Position numbers and translations under genes: made by a program. From contig JAYESD010000008.1 of NCBI GenBank assembly GCA_036927565.1, positions 125,267,498-125,331,497 of the forward strand: 64,000 nt of DNA, given 5' to 3'. The DNA is from Tuctoria greenei. Its lineage: Eukaryota; Streptophyta; Magnoliopsida; Poales; Poaceae. This document shows, piece after piece, positions 53,015 through 63,860 of the stretch (the stretch's first letter is position 1; the number at the start of each line of letters is the position of its first letter). Under the pieces are notes generated by a model. That model had not been told where the DNA came from, made no database searches, and saw nothing but the letters and a program-made list of their open reading frames with translations.

Positions 53015-54720
53015 GAACTCGCGCTCATCACTTTCCTCCGGGCTAATGTCGACGTGTTTGCCTGGCAACCGTCACAAATTCATAGGATCCCTATGGATGT
53101 GATATAGCATAATCTGAAGATCTATCCTGACGCTCGGCCCATACATCAGAAGCCTCGGAAGCAATCCGTAGAGCGACAAAACTTCATACGACAAGAAGTG
53201 AAGAAGTTGCTCGAAGCTGGATTCATTCGAGAAGTCTTTTATCCAAAATGGCTGGCAAACCCAGTCCTTGTACCCAAGGCCGGCGGGAAGCTTCAGATGT
53301 GTATCGACTACACAACATAGAATAAGGCATGCCCAAAAGATCCATTCCCACTACCTAGAATATATCAGATAGTGGATTCCACCTCCGGGTGTGAATTACT
53401 GTGTTTACTAGACACATATTCTGGGTACCATCAAATCAGAATGTCTAGGTAAGATGAAGAACATATTTCTTTTATCACAGTAGATGGATTGTACTGCTAT
53501 ACTGCCATGCCATTTGGTCTCAAGAATGCAGCTTCAACATTTGTACGAGCTATGTACAAAACTTTTGGAGAGCTCATCAGAGACGTAGTGGAAGTGTATG
53601 TTGATGACATCGTCATCAAGATCAAGGACAAGGAGTCACTCCTTGAAACCTTGCAAGTTGTCTTCGACAAGCTGCGGGTCACCCGCACGAAGCTGAACCC
53701 AGACAAGTGCATCTTCTGGGTTAGCTCCGGAAAGCTTCTTGGTCTCCTGGTAAACCACCGGGGCATAGAGGCAAACCCGGCGAAGATTAAAGCCATTGAG
53801 GAGATGCGGCCACCAGCCCGCATCAAGGACATCCAGAAACTGACTGGATGTCTAGTCGCCCTCAGCCGGTTCATCTCAAGACTGGTGGAACGGGTGCTAC
53901 CCTTCTTCAAGCTATTGAGGAAGTCTGGACCATTTCAATGGTCTGAAGAAGCAGAAAAGGCGTTCCAAGAGCTAAAGCAGCTCCTAACCACTCTACCAAC
54001 CTTGCTAGCTCCGAACCCTGGTGAGCCCTTACTGCTTTACATTTCAGTAACCGACGAGGTTGTCAGCATGGTCCTGGTTGCGGAGAGACCAGAACCATCC
54101 CAAGCTCAGGAATCCAGACCCCTCCGGGAGGGTCCGGAGGTTCCTGAAGGTGAGTCTGGCTCCCAGCCCCCAGACTTGGATCTACAAGGAGTTATTCCAG
54201 AAGATCTGGACCCCTCCGGGAGGGTCCGGGTCGCTCAAATAGAAGCTTCGGGTTCCTCTAGCAAGGATCCAGAGGTCCCTGAAGCAGATCCGGACCCCTC
54301 CGGGAGGGTCCGGGTCGATGTGGAGGAAGCTCCGTTCCCCTCCGGGAGGGTCCGGACAGTCCAACGCCCAGTGTACTTCATCAGCGAAGTACTACATGAT
54401 GCCAAGACTCGATACCTAGAGGTGCACAAGCTGCTTTACGCAGTTCTCATCGCCTCCAGGAAGCTTCGCCATTACTTCCAAGCTCACAAGATCTCAGTGG
54501 TGACCTCTTACCCACTGCGTGCGATCTTGCATAATCCCAACTCTACTGGGAACATTGCAAAGTGGGCAGCGGAATTGGCTGAATTCGATCTTGAATTCGT
54601 CCCAAGACAAGTGATCAAGAGTCAAGCATTGGAAGACTTCATGGCAGAATGGACCCCCTCTCCATCAAACCCTGGGGGCCCTAGTGAGCAGAAACCGGAA
54701 CTCAAGGCTCCGGTCTTCAG
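53015..54720 (+). pseudogene. Tat-B reverse transcriptase, PSGRVRV linker and first RNase H
   Basis: Frame follows directly on the TAG: ELALITFLRANVDVFAW, FIREVFYPKWLANPVLVPK, with stops near 53106, 53320 and 53450. From 53489 it is open to 55015: MPFGLKNAASTFVRAM, VEVYVDDIVIKIK (catalytic YVDD at 53597-53608), KLLGLLVNHRGIEANP. RNase H (APNPGEPLLLYISVTDEVVSMVLV) is split by a linker with four PSGRVRV repeats, then VYFISEVLHDAKTRYLEVHKLLYA, LEFVPRQVIKSQALEDFMAEW. The linker is not part of RNase H in other Ty3 elements. Confidence 0.9.
54118..54355 (+). repeat. Four GC palindromes encoding (D)PSGRVRV in Tat-B pol
   Basis: Units at about 54118, 54207, 54289 and 54331, core CCCCTCCGGGAGGGTCCGG, three of them in the phase that reads PSGRVRV/T; the first reads PLREGPEV. 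Unit spacing 90, 82 and 42 bp. Related copies occur outside the coding region (56625 in Tat-B, 13112 in Tat-A). Confidence 0.9.
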
Positions 54721-55144
54721 CAAACCTCACTGGACCCTCTACTTTGACGGCTCCATGCAAAAGCAGGGGGCCGGAGCTGGAGTCCTTCTCCTCGCTCCAA
54801 CTGGGGAGAAGGTAAAATACATGGTCCACCTTGACTTCAAGGCAACCAACAACATGGCAGAGTATGAAGCGCTAATTTATGGACTAAAGGTGGCACTATC
54901 ATATGGTGTCAAGCAGCTGTTGGTCAAGGGAGATTCACAGCTCATCATTAAACAGGTGAAAGGTGAATGCTCCTGTAACAATCTTCAACTAGCTGCTTAT
55001 CTCCTTCAAGTCTAGAGGCTTCAGAAGGACTTCGAAGTTCTGGATCTCCACCATGTCCAGCGTGTCCATAACGCTGAAGCTGACGAACTCTCGACGAAGG
55101 CGTCAATCGGAGCTCCGGCTCCTGACGGAACCTTCGTCCGGAGG
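54721..55144 (+). pseudogene. Tat-B second (archaeal-type) RNase H
   Basis: WTLYFDGSMQKQGAGAGVLLLAPTGEKVKYMVHLD, TNNMAEYEALIYGLKVAL, VKGDSQLIIKQVKGE: the DGS, E and D positions expected for an active domain are all present. A TAG at 55013 lies where Tat-A has CAG. The domain ends DLHHVQRVHNAEADELSTKAS with the last acidic block. Presence of this extra domain defines the Tat clade. Confidence 0.9.
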
Positions 55145-56555
55145 TTGTCAAAACCCATAGCTCAGCCTGCCAAACTGAGCGAAGGTGGCAAGACCAGCAT
55201 CCCGAAGCTGGCGGTCCCAATGGCCCTATTACCATGGCAGCCATCAAGGGTCGTAGGTGCTGCCAGAAGTTCCGAGCAACCCAACACGCAAGACTCAAAT
55301 GCTCAAGCAAGCTCCGATGCATGGATCTCGGAGATCCGGAGCTACATGAAAGACAATATCCTTCCTGACGATGATGTATCCGCTGACCGGATAGTCAGAT
55401 TGTCTAAAAGATACACGCTGGTAGAAGGGGATCTCTACTGTCGCGGTGCCAATGGCGTCCTAATGCGGTGCATCACAAGGGAAGAAGGCTATGAGCTCCT
55501 CGCAGAAATCCATGGAGGAGAGTGTGGGAACCGCGGTCTTCCTGCACGCTGGTCGGTAAAGCCTTTCGGCATGGCTTCTACTAGCCTACAGTGCTCCAGG
55601 ATGCAACTGAGCTGGTGAAGAAATGCGAAGCATGCTAGTTCCATGCAAGGCAAATTCACACACCCGCTCAGCATCTACAAATGATACCTCCTACATGGCC
55701 TTTCGCTGTGTGGGGGATAGACATCTTGGGACCTTTCCCAAGAGCTGTCGGAGGTTACAAGTTCCTGTATGTTGCCATTGACAAGTTCACCAAATGGCCG
55801 GAAGCAACTCCAGTTGTGACAATAAACAAGCAATCAGCTATCAACTTCTTGCAGTCCATCGTATGCAGATTTGGAGTCCCGAAAAAAATCATAACAGATA
55901 ATGGGACCCAATTCACAAGCTCTGCTTTCCAAGGATACTGCGAAGACCTAGACATCCAAGTTAGCTACACCTCCATAGCTCACCCGGCAAGCAATGGCCA
56001 AGCCGAGAGAGCAAATGCAGAAATCCTGAAAGGACTCAAGACGCGCACATATGAGCGCCTGAAAAAACATGGAGCCAACTGGATTGAAGAGCTTCCGCCC
56101 ACTCTATGGGCCAACAGGACAACTCCAAACCAGTCAACTGGAGAGACACCCTTCTTCCTGGTGTACGGAGCTGAAGCAGTCCTTCCTCCAGAAATCACCT
56201 TGGGGTCGCTCTGGGTCCGGACCTCCGACGAAGCCACGTAGAACCAGCTCCGGCGTGAAGACCTTGACCTCCTTCAAGAGGGAAGGTGCCGAGCAGCTGT
56301 TCAGAATGCCCGATACCGCCAAGCTCTTCGGCGCTGTCACCAACGGCATGTTCACAACTGACAGCTCGAGGAAGGCGATCTGGTGCTACGGAGAATACAA
56401 TCTAGAGAAGGGTTAAACAAACTCTCCCCCAGCTGGGAGGGACCCTTCCGAGTGATCAAAGTATCCCGTCACAGATGCGTTCGCTTGGCAACCGAGGATG
56501 GGACACCTCTCCCAAATCCTTGGAACATTGATCACCTCCGTAAGTTCTACGCTTA
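55145..56555 (+). pseudogene. Tat-B integrase
   Basis: Linker and zinc domain (YTLVEGDLYCRGANGVL, ITREEGYELLAEIHGGECG) to a frameshift near 55545. The core is open at 55681-56241: Asp in VWGIDILGPFP, Asp in IITDNGTQFTS, Glu in SNGQAERANAE. Stops at 56239 and near 56356; then GDLVLRRI, LSPSWEGPFRVIKVS and NIDHLRKFYA to the natural TAA at 56553. No chromodomain. Confidence 0.9.
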
Positions 56556-57891
56556 ATTTCACGGAGGTTAGTCTGTAATTACATGTGGTGTATGTTATAG
56601 AGTCATTGTACAGAGTCGGGTAGCTCCTCCGGGAGGGCAGCTGGACCTACCTTGCTAGGTCCGCAACTTCCATGCAACACTTGTCACAGTCTCAGAACTA
56701 AAAGTGTAGCTAGGTACCTTGGGTCAAACGAGAAACAAAACACACTTAGCCTGGTTCCATACCCTAAGAGTGTACTTGTTTCCCCTGTACCCTGGACCTA
56801 TAATGAAAGACATCATTGTGTGAAAATAGACTCCACGTGCATTTACTTTGTATAGGCTCAATATTTTTTATTTTTCTCTTTCTTGTCTATAACAAAGTTG
56901 TGCAGTTCTTAAGAAACTTTAGCTCGACCAGTTCATGTACAATTCGAGTTGCATTGTCTATCCTTCTGGGTTCAAACATTGTTGATGGCCTACATGTCTA
57001 AATGCCGCCAAGCCAATCTAGGGTCGGAGTGTGCTATCGACTTAGCCTGGTCATGCACCTTAAGTACGCCACTCTACCTACACCCTGGCAGACCGAAGTA
57101 AGGCGAGTCCAGAAACGATCAGACCTGAATGAAGCAAGACAGTTCTCTTGATTGTATTTAGGATTGTGTTCGACCTAAAACTTTCTCGGGAACAGTAAGC
57201 CGCAATGAAGTTATAGATAGGAAACGAATTATACTGTTTTTCTTGACTTCAGTGTGCAGGAAAAATAAATAAGCTACGACATCCTCTAGGCGGCTTGTGC
57301 TCTATGTTCAAACATTGACATCGAGCATCTCTGGAGCTACTCTATTCTGGTAAAGCTAGGGGGCAAGCCGTCAACGTGAAGATGGTGGAAAGACTCTAAA
57401 GTAGAGTCTGACGTTGACACAACACGTGTTGACGGAGGTCACTACCAGAGCTGCCAAGCTCCGACAACCCAGAGGACTAACCGTCGAGGCTTTACACGTT
57501 GATGGAGACTACTGCTGGAGCTACTAAGCTCCGACGATGGTCAATGCTGCAGCACTAAGCTCCGGTAGCCTCAGGAGGCCTACACTATCAAACACTTTGG
57601 ACCTACATTCTACAAGTTCGAAGCATGCAAGTCTTCAACAACTGTTACATCCTCTTGGTACATGTTCACAATCAAATTGTGTACATCTACCAGGGGGACA
57701 AGTGAGACAAAGGTGGTGTTGAAGACAAAAAATGAAATTCGAATTCACAAAAATTTGGATTTCATTCACCTGGAGACAAGAGATTACAAAATTGGAGAAG
57801 AAGAAGAGAGAATATACGCGGGTACAGAGAGATGGTCCTAGACCCTATGGAAGAACTAGGCGACCTTCTAGGCCACCTCTGACACCCTGGC
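56556..57891. other. Tat-B gap between integrase and antisense gene
   Basis: Noncoding, 1.3 kb, AT-rich in the middle. One GC palindrome remnant at about 56625. Around 57395-57545 a loose tandem repeat (ACGTTGA.GGAG..ACTAC..GAGCT...AAGCTCCGACAA) parallels the repeat at 13148-13277 in Tat-A. Convergent ends of the gag-pol and antisense transcripts should lie here; I see no definite polyadenylation signal. Confidence 0.6.
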
Positions 57892-60800
57892 TTAGGCGGC
57901 TTCACCCTCTCCATCGATGGGGCCTTCAAGCACCGGGTCCAGAGAGAATCGAGGGTCCCGGCTGGTGTAGCATGTCAGCACAAACTCTACGACGTTCTTT
58001 GCCAGGGACTGACCCTCTGTTTCCAGCTCGTCCGCGATGACATCACCCATCTTGGAGAGCTTGTTGCCTGCTAAACTCAGCGCCTCCAACGCCTGGTCCA
58101 GCTCTGGCTCCGGATCATTCGGACGCACCGGACTGAAGCCCATTGGCGTCAACGCGTCGTTGGCCTTGCCCAGGAAGTCCCAAACTTGTTGGGACTCCGC
58201 AACCCTTGCACCACGCATCTCCTCCAAGGATCTTTTGGCCGCCGCAAGCTTCGACCTCTCCCGAGCAAGATGCTCCACCTCTTTGGCATTCTGTTGAATC
58301 GTTTCAGCAACCAACCTTTCGAGTTTGCTGAGATCTTCCCCCGGAGGTCGATCTCATTCCGACGGTTGACCAGATCCTTCTCTCAGCCTCGTACTTTCTT
58401 CTCCTTGGCGGCGATGGCATTCTCCTGCTCGTAGAGATCTTTCCCTCGCTCCCAGGCCTTCTTCTCCTCCTCCTTGCAACACTCCTCCAATTTCTTGGTG
58501 CGTTCTTCGAGGCTCTTGTCAGCCAGAGCTGTCTTTTGGACAAGCTCTTCCTCCCTCTTCACGAGGTCGTCCCGAAGCTCCAGGAATTTTTGCTCTTCAT
58601 CTTTGAGCCATCTCTCCCGCGCTTCAAGAGCCTCCCGGCGCTTGACGAGACAATCGTGGAAGGTGGCAAGCCTTTCCTGGTGCTCATCCGATGCGCTGTT
58701 TGCAGCCCTGGCCTGTTCGTAGATGGCTCGAGACTGGTTGTCGAGGGATCGCGTCATGCTTTCCCTCTCATCCAACAGCTTAGCCCAATACTCCAGGCGG
58801 ACCTTTTCCCTTTGCACCCACTCCTTGTCGCCAGCCAGCCTCGAATGCGCCAGCTTGGTCTCCAAATGGAGTGGGTTGCGCCACCTCTTAAGGGTTTGGC
58901 GCTCCTCCTCGAGGGCCTTACTGTCGTGGTAGAAGGCCAGCTGGACCTGGCGAAGACTGGAGAAGGCGTTGTCAATAGACACTGATAGGTGGATCGGGTC
59001 CGAACCTGCCAGGGTCATCTCCGCTGGCTCCAGCTGATCTTCAGCGACAAAAATTGGGTCCCACTCTACAAGAGCGGTCCCCTGAGCTTCCACGGCACTA
59101 GGTCCGTCCTCCGGGATAGCCTCGGCCGCCCCCGAGGAAATATTTGCAGCAGAAGTTCCGACCTCCGGAATTGACTCAGGAGGCCCAGCCGCTAGGTCAT
59201 CAACCACTGGCCCCTCAGGCGGGGGGCCAGCAGCTTCATCTTGGCACCCTTGCTCAGCACAGGGCACCTCCGGGATCACCGCTTCCGGAGCAGGTGTTGA
59301 AGGTTCGGTCGGAGCATAAGCTACTTCTGGCTCCAACGCAGGCGCTTCCTCCGCCTCTGGCTCAGGTGCTGGCGCTTCGAACATCATGGGCTCGAACGCT
59401 GGCGCTTCGACCACCAAAGGCTCAGGCGCCGACACCTCCGCAGCAACTGGCTCGGACACCAGAACCTCTTTAACGGCCGGCTCCACAGCCGAAACTTCTG
59501 CAGCAAACGGCTCTACCGCTGGAGCTTCCTAGACAACTGGATCAAGTGCCAAAGCTTCATCAACACCCGGCTCTACCGCCGGGACCTCATCAACCATTGG
59601 CTCGACTGTCAGGGCTTCAACAACATCAGACTCTAGGGCCAGAATCGCAGCTACCTCCGGTTCTGCGGCCAGAGCGTCCAACATCTCAGCATCCAAGCCT
59701 CGAGCTTCAACCTCCGGGGCTGGTGCCGCTGGTACATCTTCATTCCCGTGGTCCGGCGCTATCACTGGAGCTTATGGAGATGAGTCGAGGTCCAAAACCA
59801 CGACAGCCAGCGCTGGGGCTGCCGCAGCCTCAGCCACCTCTTGGGGCAGCGCTGGGATCAGAGCCGGAGCTTCAGCCTGCATAGCCTCAACCGCTGCTGT
59901 AGGGACCGGAGCATCATCCCTCTTCTTTTGAACGCTGTGGATGAAGGACGAAGAACTCAAAATACAGTTAACAATAAAACAACATACTGAGGTAAAAAAT
60001 CAAAAATTACCACAGAAGGCTTCCGCACCAGTTAGCACGGAACCTCTTCTCCGGACGCTCCGGACTGGCCCCAGCCGCCACTGGCGTGGTAGTCCCGGAG
60101 GGTCCCCCAAAGCTTGCTGCTGCTATTGGCGTTGCTCTGGTCGAGGCCCCCCTCGACCGAGAAGGACCTACAGACCTGGAGCCCTCAGTCAGCCCTGGTA
60201 CCGGAGTCACTTGGCCGCAGCTAGCACCCCGGGAAGATGCCGCTACTAGAGTAGATGCCGCCGTTGTAGAACTCCCCCTTCGGGGAGAAGGAGCCGCCAT
60301 GGAAGAAGCAGGCCTGACACACCTTCTGTTGACATGCTTCCTCTTACGGCTCGAGGGCTCGGCCAATTCCTTGCCCTTGCCGATGACTTCGGTTATTGGC
60401 TTAGGGGCGGGAACGGAGCCACCTTCAGGGGCTTTAGAGATTGCCAACCCGGTAGTCGAGCGCCTCTCAACGACACCAAGGTCGTCAAGCACCAGCATCG
60501 TCTGCCGGAGCTCCCTGCAGAATTCTGGCTCCATGTTCAGAGGGAGGAAAGCTGCCGGCGGAGCCAAGTCGTCGCCCTCGACATCGATGCCGTGCTGGAA
60601 CTTCTTGAGGTGGAACTCCAAAGTTCCACCCTCCATGTTGGACTTCAAATCGATCTCGATCCGGTTGTCGTCCAGCATACTGTTGAGGGCCCAAGCAAGC
60701 TTCTCCCTTCTCTTCAGCGGAGCCCACCTGTTGGTCAGGAAGTTGCAAAACACCGCCTGAGGAGTCACCCCTCCTTCCACGCACATGCGGATCCTTGTCA

Positions 60801-61386
60801 GAGTAGGGTTGAAGGCGTCCGACAACACCGGAGCTTCACTCCAAACTGCAGTGTCGATGTTAAGGAGGCCTTCCGGCAGCTCCAGCTTCTCGTGCTTCTC
60901 CACCCTAAAGACAATCCAATCCTTCTTCCAGTCGTCCCACTTCCCAGAAGGGAACGACCGCAAGTACTTGTACGGGCACTTCTTGCGCTTCACAAAATAG
61001 TAGAAGCCAAGGTACTCGTCACTCCTGCCCGTGGTTTGGACAGTGAAGAAGGTGCGGAAGAGCTCAATGTAGGGGGGAATGCCCACCCACATCTCGCAGA
61101 AGTGGACAAAGATTGACAAAAGCAAAATGGAGTGGGGGCCAAGGTGGTACAACTGCACACCATAGAAGTCTAGCAGCATCAAGAAGAAAGAGGAGAAAGG
61201 TGGGATCAGTCCCACCATGGCGTACGCGGAGAAGTACACCATGTTGCCAGCGTTTTCCTTCTCGAACGGAAGCTTGTCAGCGCAGACCAAGTGGTTGAAG
61301 AAGTCAGGGGACCATCCCATGAGGGCCCGAACCTTTTTCAAATCATTATCAGACTTCAGTCGGCTCTAGCGGAGACCCAACTCCAT
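57892..61386 (-). pseudogene. Tat-B antisense gene (two exons)
   Basis: Start ATG at 61386 (MELGLR, then a TAG), frame open from about 61341. Exon 1 (61386-60011): ALMGWSPDFFNHLVCADKLPF, MVYFSAYAMVGLIPPFSSFFLMLLDFYGVQL, FVHFCEMWVGIPPYIELFRTFF, GFYYFVKRKKCPYK, resembling the putative gypsy-type transposon (Transposase_28-like) family; then a Ser/Arg/Pro-rich region. Exon 2 (59934-57892): Ala/Pro/Glu repeats, a long Glu/Lys/Arg coiled coil (about 58930-58390), C-terminal NVVEFVLTCYTSRDP. Stops at 59772 and 59529, a frameshift near 58380. About 1,100 residues if whole. Similar reverse genes are known between integrase and 3' LTR of grass Tat elements; their function is unknown. Confidence 0.85.
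59935..60010 (-). other. Predicted intron in Tat-B antisense gene (76 bp)
   Basis: Minus strand: donor CTGTG|GTAATT at 60010, acceptor TTCATCCACAG| at 59935, AT-rich interior. Without splicing the frame ends in the intron (LLW and stop at 60007). With splicing exon 1 (phase 2) joins the open frame VQKKRDDAPVP of exon 2. Tat-A has a 77-bp intron at the same place (32110-32186) with different interior sequence but good sites. Confidence 0.85.
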
Positions 61387-61922
61387 CGTGGCACAGCGAG
61401 GAAAGAGAGGAAAGGCAAGTGAAAGTTTGGAAGGTTTGAGCGCAAGTTCCAATGAAAGGCGTAAAGAACCCCAAACAGTGCGTGCTTTTCTTCTTAAGTA
61501 AGCCCCCACAACGCTTGGATGGAAACCGCAGAGAAACCGACGATACCAGTCAAAAACTTCACCCGCCAGTGACAAGGGGGCCCGGGGCCACCCTGACAAT
61601 CAAGTCGAGGTTCTTACCCTAGGCGAACGGTTGTCATCATGAAAGGCGGGAAACCCGAAGGAGGCGGCCTGATAGAGCGCGCGGAACCGATATGATTTTC
61701 GTATCGGGAACCGACGACCTTTAATTGCGTGAGATCCGCACACTGAGATCTCACCTGCCGCCTCCTGGATATGCCACGCAGTGGAGGTTTAACTGCGAAC
61801 TGTCGCCAACGGCACGTCCGAAGATACTTGAAGACATGGCTCAAAAACCAAAGAATGGACCCACCTCTGGCAGAATGACTTCATCTAAAAGGTCTCTCCC
61901 GGAGGTGGGCCCAGGGGGCCAC
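61387..61922. other. Region between antisense gene start and 3' LTR of Tat-B
   Basis: Noncoding, 535 bp, and the place where a promoter of the antisense gene would be. No convincing TATA box on the minus strand. The polypurine tract lies at its right end (about 61903-61922: GAGGTGGGCCCAGGGGGCCA). Nothing else recognised. Confidence 0.55.
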
Positions 61923-62803
61923 TGTCGGTACCCTACGTACCGGATATCCCTTTGGATTGCAAAGATCACAAGGAAACTCCATCTACCAGATTTGAAGACC
62001 CCCGGAGGCCCCACATGCCAGGCGTAACCGGACTTTCTTCCCCGACATGGTTAGTCCTAGGGCTGCCATGTGTATCATACGATCGGAGCTATCACCCACA
62101 CATGGGAAGCTCCGGTCAGAATACCAGTATGGCACCCCCGGACCTAATTCCAGACAAAGGGAAGCTCCGGTACTGACACGTGTACAACAGCACCAGAACT
62201 ACCTGTCCACGACGGTAAGCTCCAGAGCTGCCACATGGCAATCGGCAGACCCTCAACTTCAACAATCAGACTGGTAGACCCCCCAACAACTTCGGACCTT
62301 CAAGGAACAATCAAAGACTTCAAGACCCGATTAAGTGTCATTAATTCCATATTAATGACACATGATCGGATGGCCCTTAATACTGGTAACGGCACTGTTA
62401 AGGCCCGTTACCAGGCTATTAATTGTAATTAACCTCATTTATTGTGTATCAGGCATGTGTAACCGCCGGGGCCACATGTCGGGCCAGGCTAATGATGTAA
62501 CGACCAGTCCTTGTACTATAAAAGGACTGGTCAACGATACACAAGGGACGGTTCCAGACCACTACTGAACTCCATGAGCTAGACAAGCTTCTTCTTCTGG
62601 AGCTTCTTCTAGACTCACACGCTTAATAAATCACCAACACACCCCGTGGTGTAGGGTATTACGCTCAGGCGGCCCGAACCACGTAAATCTCTGTGTACAC
62701 ATGTCTTTCACCTTCTTGAATCTCTGTGCGCCCTTCACCGAAGTACAACTCCTCGATCTACCAAAGGTAGTGTCGGGAGATCTGCTAGATCCAAATGCCG
62801 ACA
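61923..62803 (+). repeat. Tat-B 3' LTR, 881 bp
   Basis: TGTCGGTACC...GCCGACA. TATAAAAGG box at about 62517. Uninterrupted, so it shows the empty Sire-C site (GGACCTTCAAGGAAC at about 62294). Confidence 0.97.
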
Positions 62804-62808
62804 GATGC
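62804..62808. repeat. Target site duplication of Tat-B, right copy (GATGC)
   Basis: Pairs with GATGT at 39931-39935. Confidence 0.85.
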
Positions 62809-63860
62809 GCAAAGTGTCCAGCTTCTCAACAAGTATAGCACTTCTTAACTCCACCAGAATTATTGGGACGAGCTTGGTTTTGAACATTGGCACCAGGATA
62901 GTTGGCACGAGGTGCATAAGGCATTGGAGGCCTAGGTGCTTGCATAATAGGGCATTGCTGCACAAACTGAGTTGGGTGCGGTGCACAACCAGGGCGCTAT
63001 ATAGGAGTAGAGGAGTTGTAATATGGCGCATTAGGAGGCGCAAAGCGAGGGTGCACATTACTTCCTTGTTGCTGTGCTTGATATGGAACCTTCCTCTTGT
63101 TGTCTTGCTCCATCTCACGGATCTTGTTCTCTACCACAATTGCTTTGTCCACAAGCTTCTGAAAGTTGGCATAATCACTGTTGAGCAATTGCACTTGGAT
63201 CTCATTGTTCAAGCCTCTCATGAACAAGTATTGTTTCTGGCTGTCCTAGCTCACATCCTCAGGCACATACCTTGAGAGTTGAGTGAATTTGTTGAGATAT
63301 TCACCCACGCTCGATCTTCCTTGCCTCAAGTTCTCAAATTCTCGTCATTTCAAAATCATAACACCCTCAGGCACATAATGGGAACGAAAGCTCTCTTTGA
63401 ATTCGGCCCAAGTAATTCTCTCTTGATTCTCATGAGCACTGCATAGGGAATCCCACCAATCCGCACCTGCTCCAATGAGTTGATGAGAAGCAAATAGCAC
63501 CTTCTCTCGGTCACTGCATTGGACAATAGCAAGCTTCTTCTCCACAGACTTGAGCCAATCATTGGCATCCATAGGGTCGGCAGCTTGAGCAAAGGTCGGT
63601 GGTCTAGCCCTCACAAACTCTCCCAATCGGTTATGAGGAGGCAGGGGTGGCGGTGGAGGCATGTGGTGCTGATTATTGATGTTACCAGTCTGTAGCTGTC
63701 CCATTATTTGTATCATGGTCTGCATGAGCTGGTTTTGCATAGCCAAAAGCTGCTCAATGTTGATTGCTCCATGAGCAGGTCCTTGTCCATTGTTGTTTTG
63801 AGGTGCTCCATGGTTCTCCTCCTCATCATTAGCATCCCTCTGGTTGCGAGTCCTCACCAT
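62804..63860 (-). pseudogene. Tekay gag, cut in the zinc knuckle by Tat-B
   Basis: ATG at 63860 (MVRTRNQRDANDEEENHG). Retrotransposon gag domain: RPPTFAQAADPMDANDWLKSVEKKLAIVQCSDREKVLFASHQL, ADWWDSL, TWAEFKESFRSHYVPEGV. One frame with TGA at 63345, TAG near 63247 and TAG at 62997. It continues RGLNNEIQVQLLNSDYANFQKLVDKAIVVE to a Pro/Asn-rich tail and the first half of a zinc knuckle (CYTC, a stop, EAGHF) at about 62850-62804. The last Cys lies across Tat-B at about 39925. Gag forms the particle and binds RNA. Confidence 0.9.

Larger units (their letters stand above)
39936..62803 (+). mobile_element. Tat-B: Tat-clade Ty3 element with antisense gene, inserted in Tekay gag
   Basis: Plus strand; about 13.1 kb without Sire-C. 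881-bp LTRs (the 5' one split 379 + 502 by Sire-C), a primer site unlike initiator Met, gag, protease, RT, RNase H, second RNase H, integrase, a 1.3-kb gap, an antisense gene of 3.5 kb with one intron, polypurine tract and 3' LTR. The layout recalls the Grande/RIRE2-type Tat elements of grasses, which have a reverse-oriented gene between integrase and 3' LTR. LTRs differ by about 8% in the first 379 bp by eye. Confidence 0.9.

Noticed and set aside
60334..61116. 260-codon plus ORF within the antisense gene region
   Set aside because: It is the mirror frame of the well-supported minus-strand coding sequence in a GC-rich stretch; no family resemblance.
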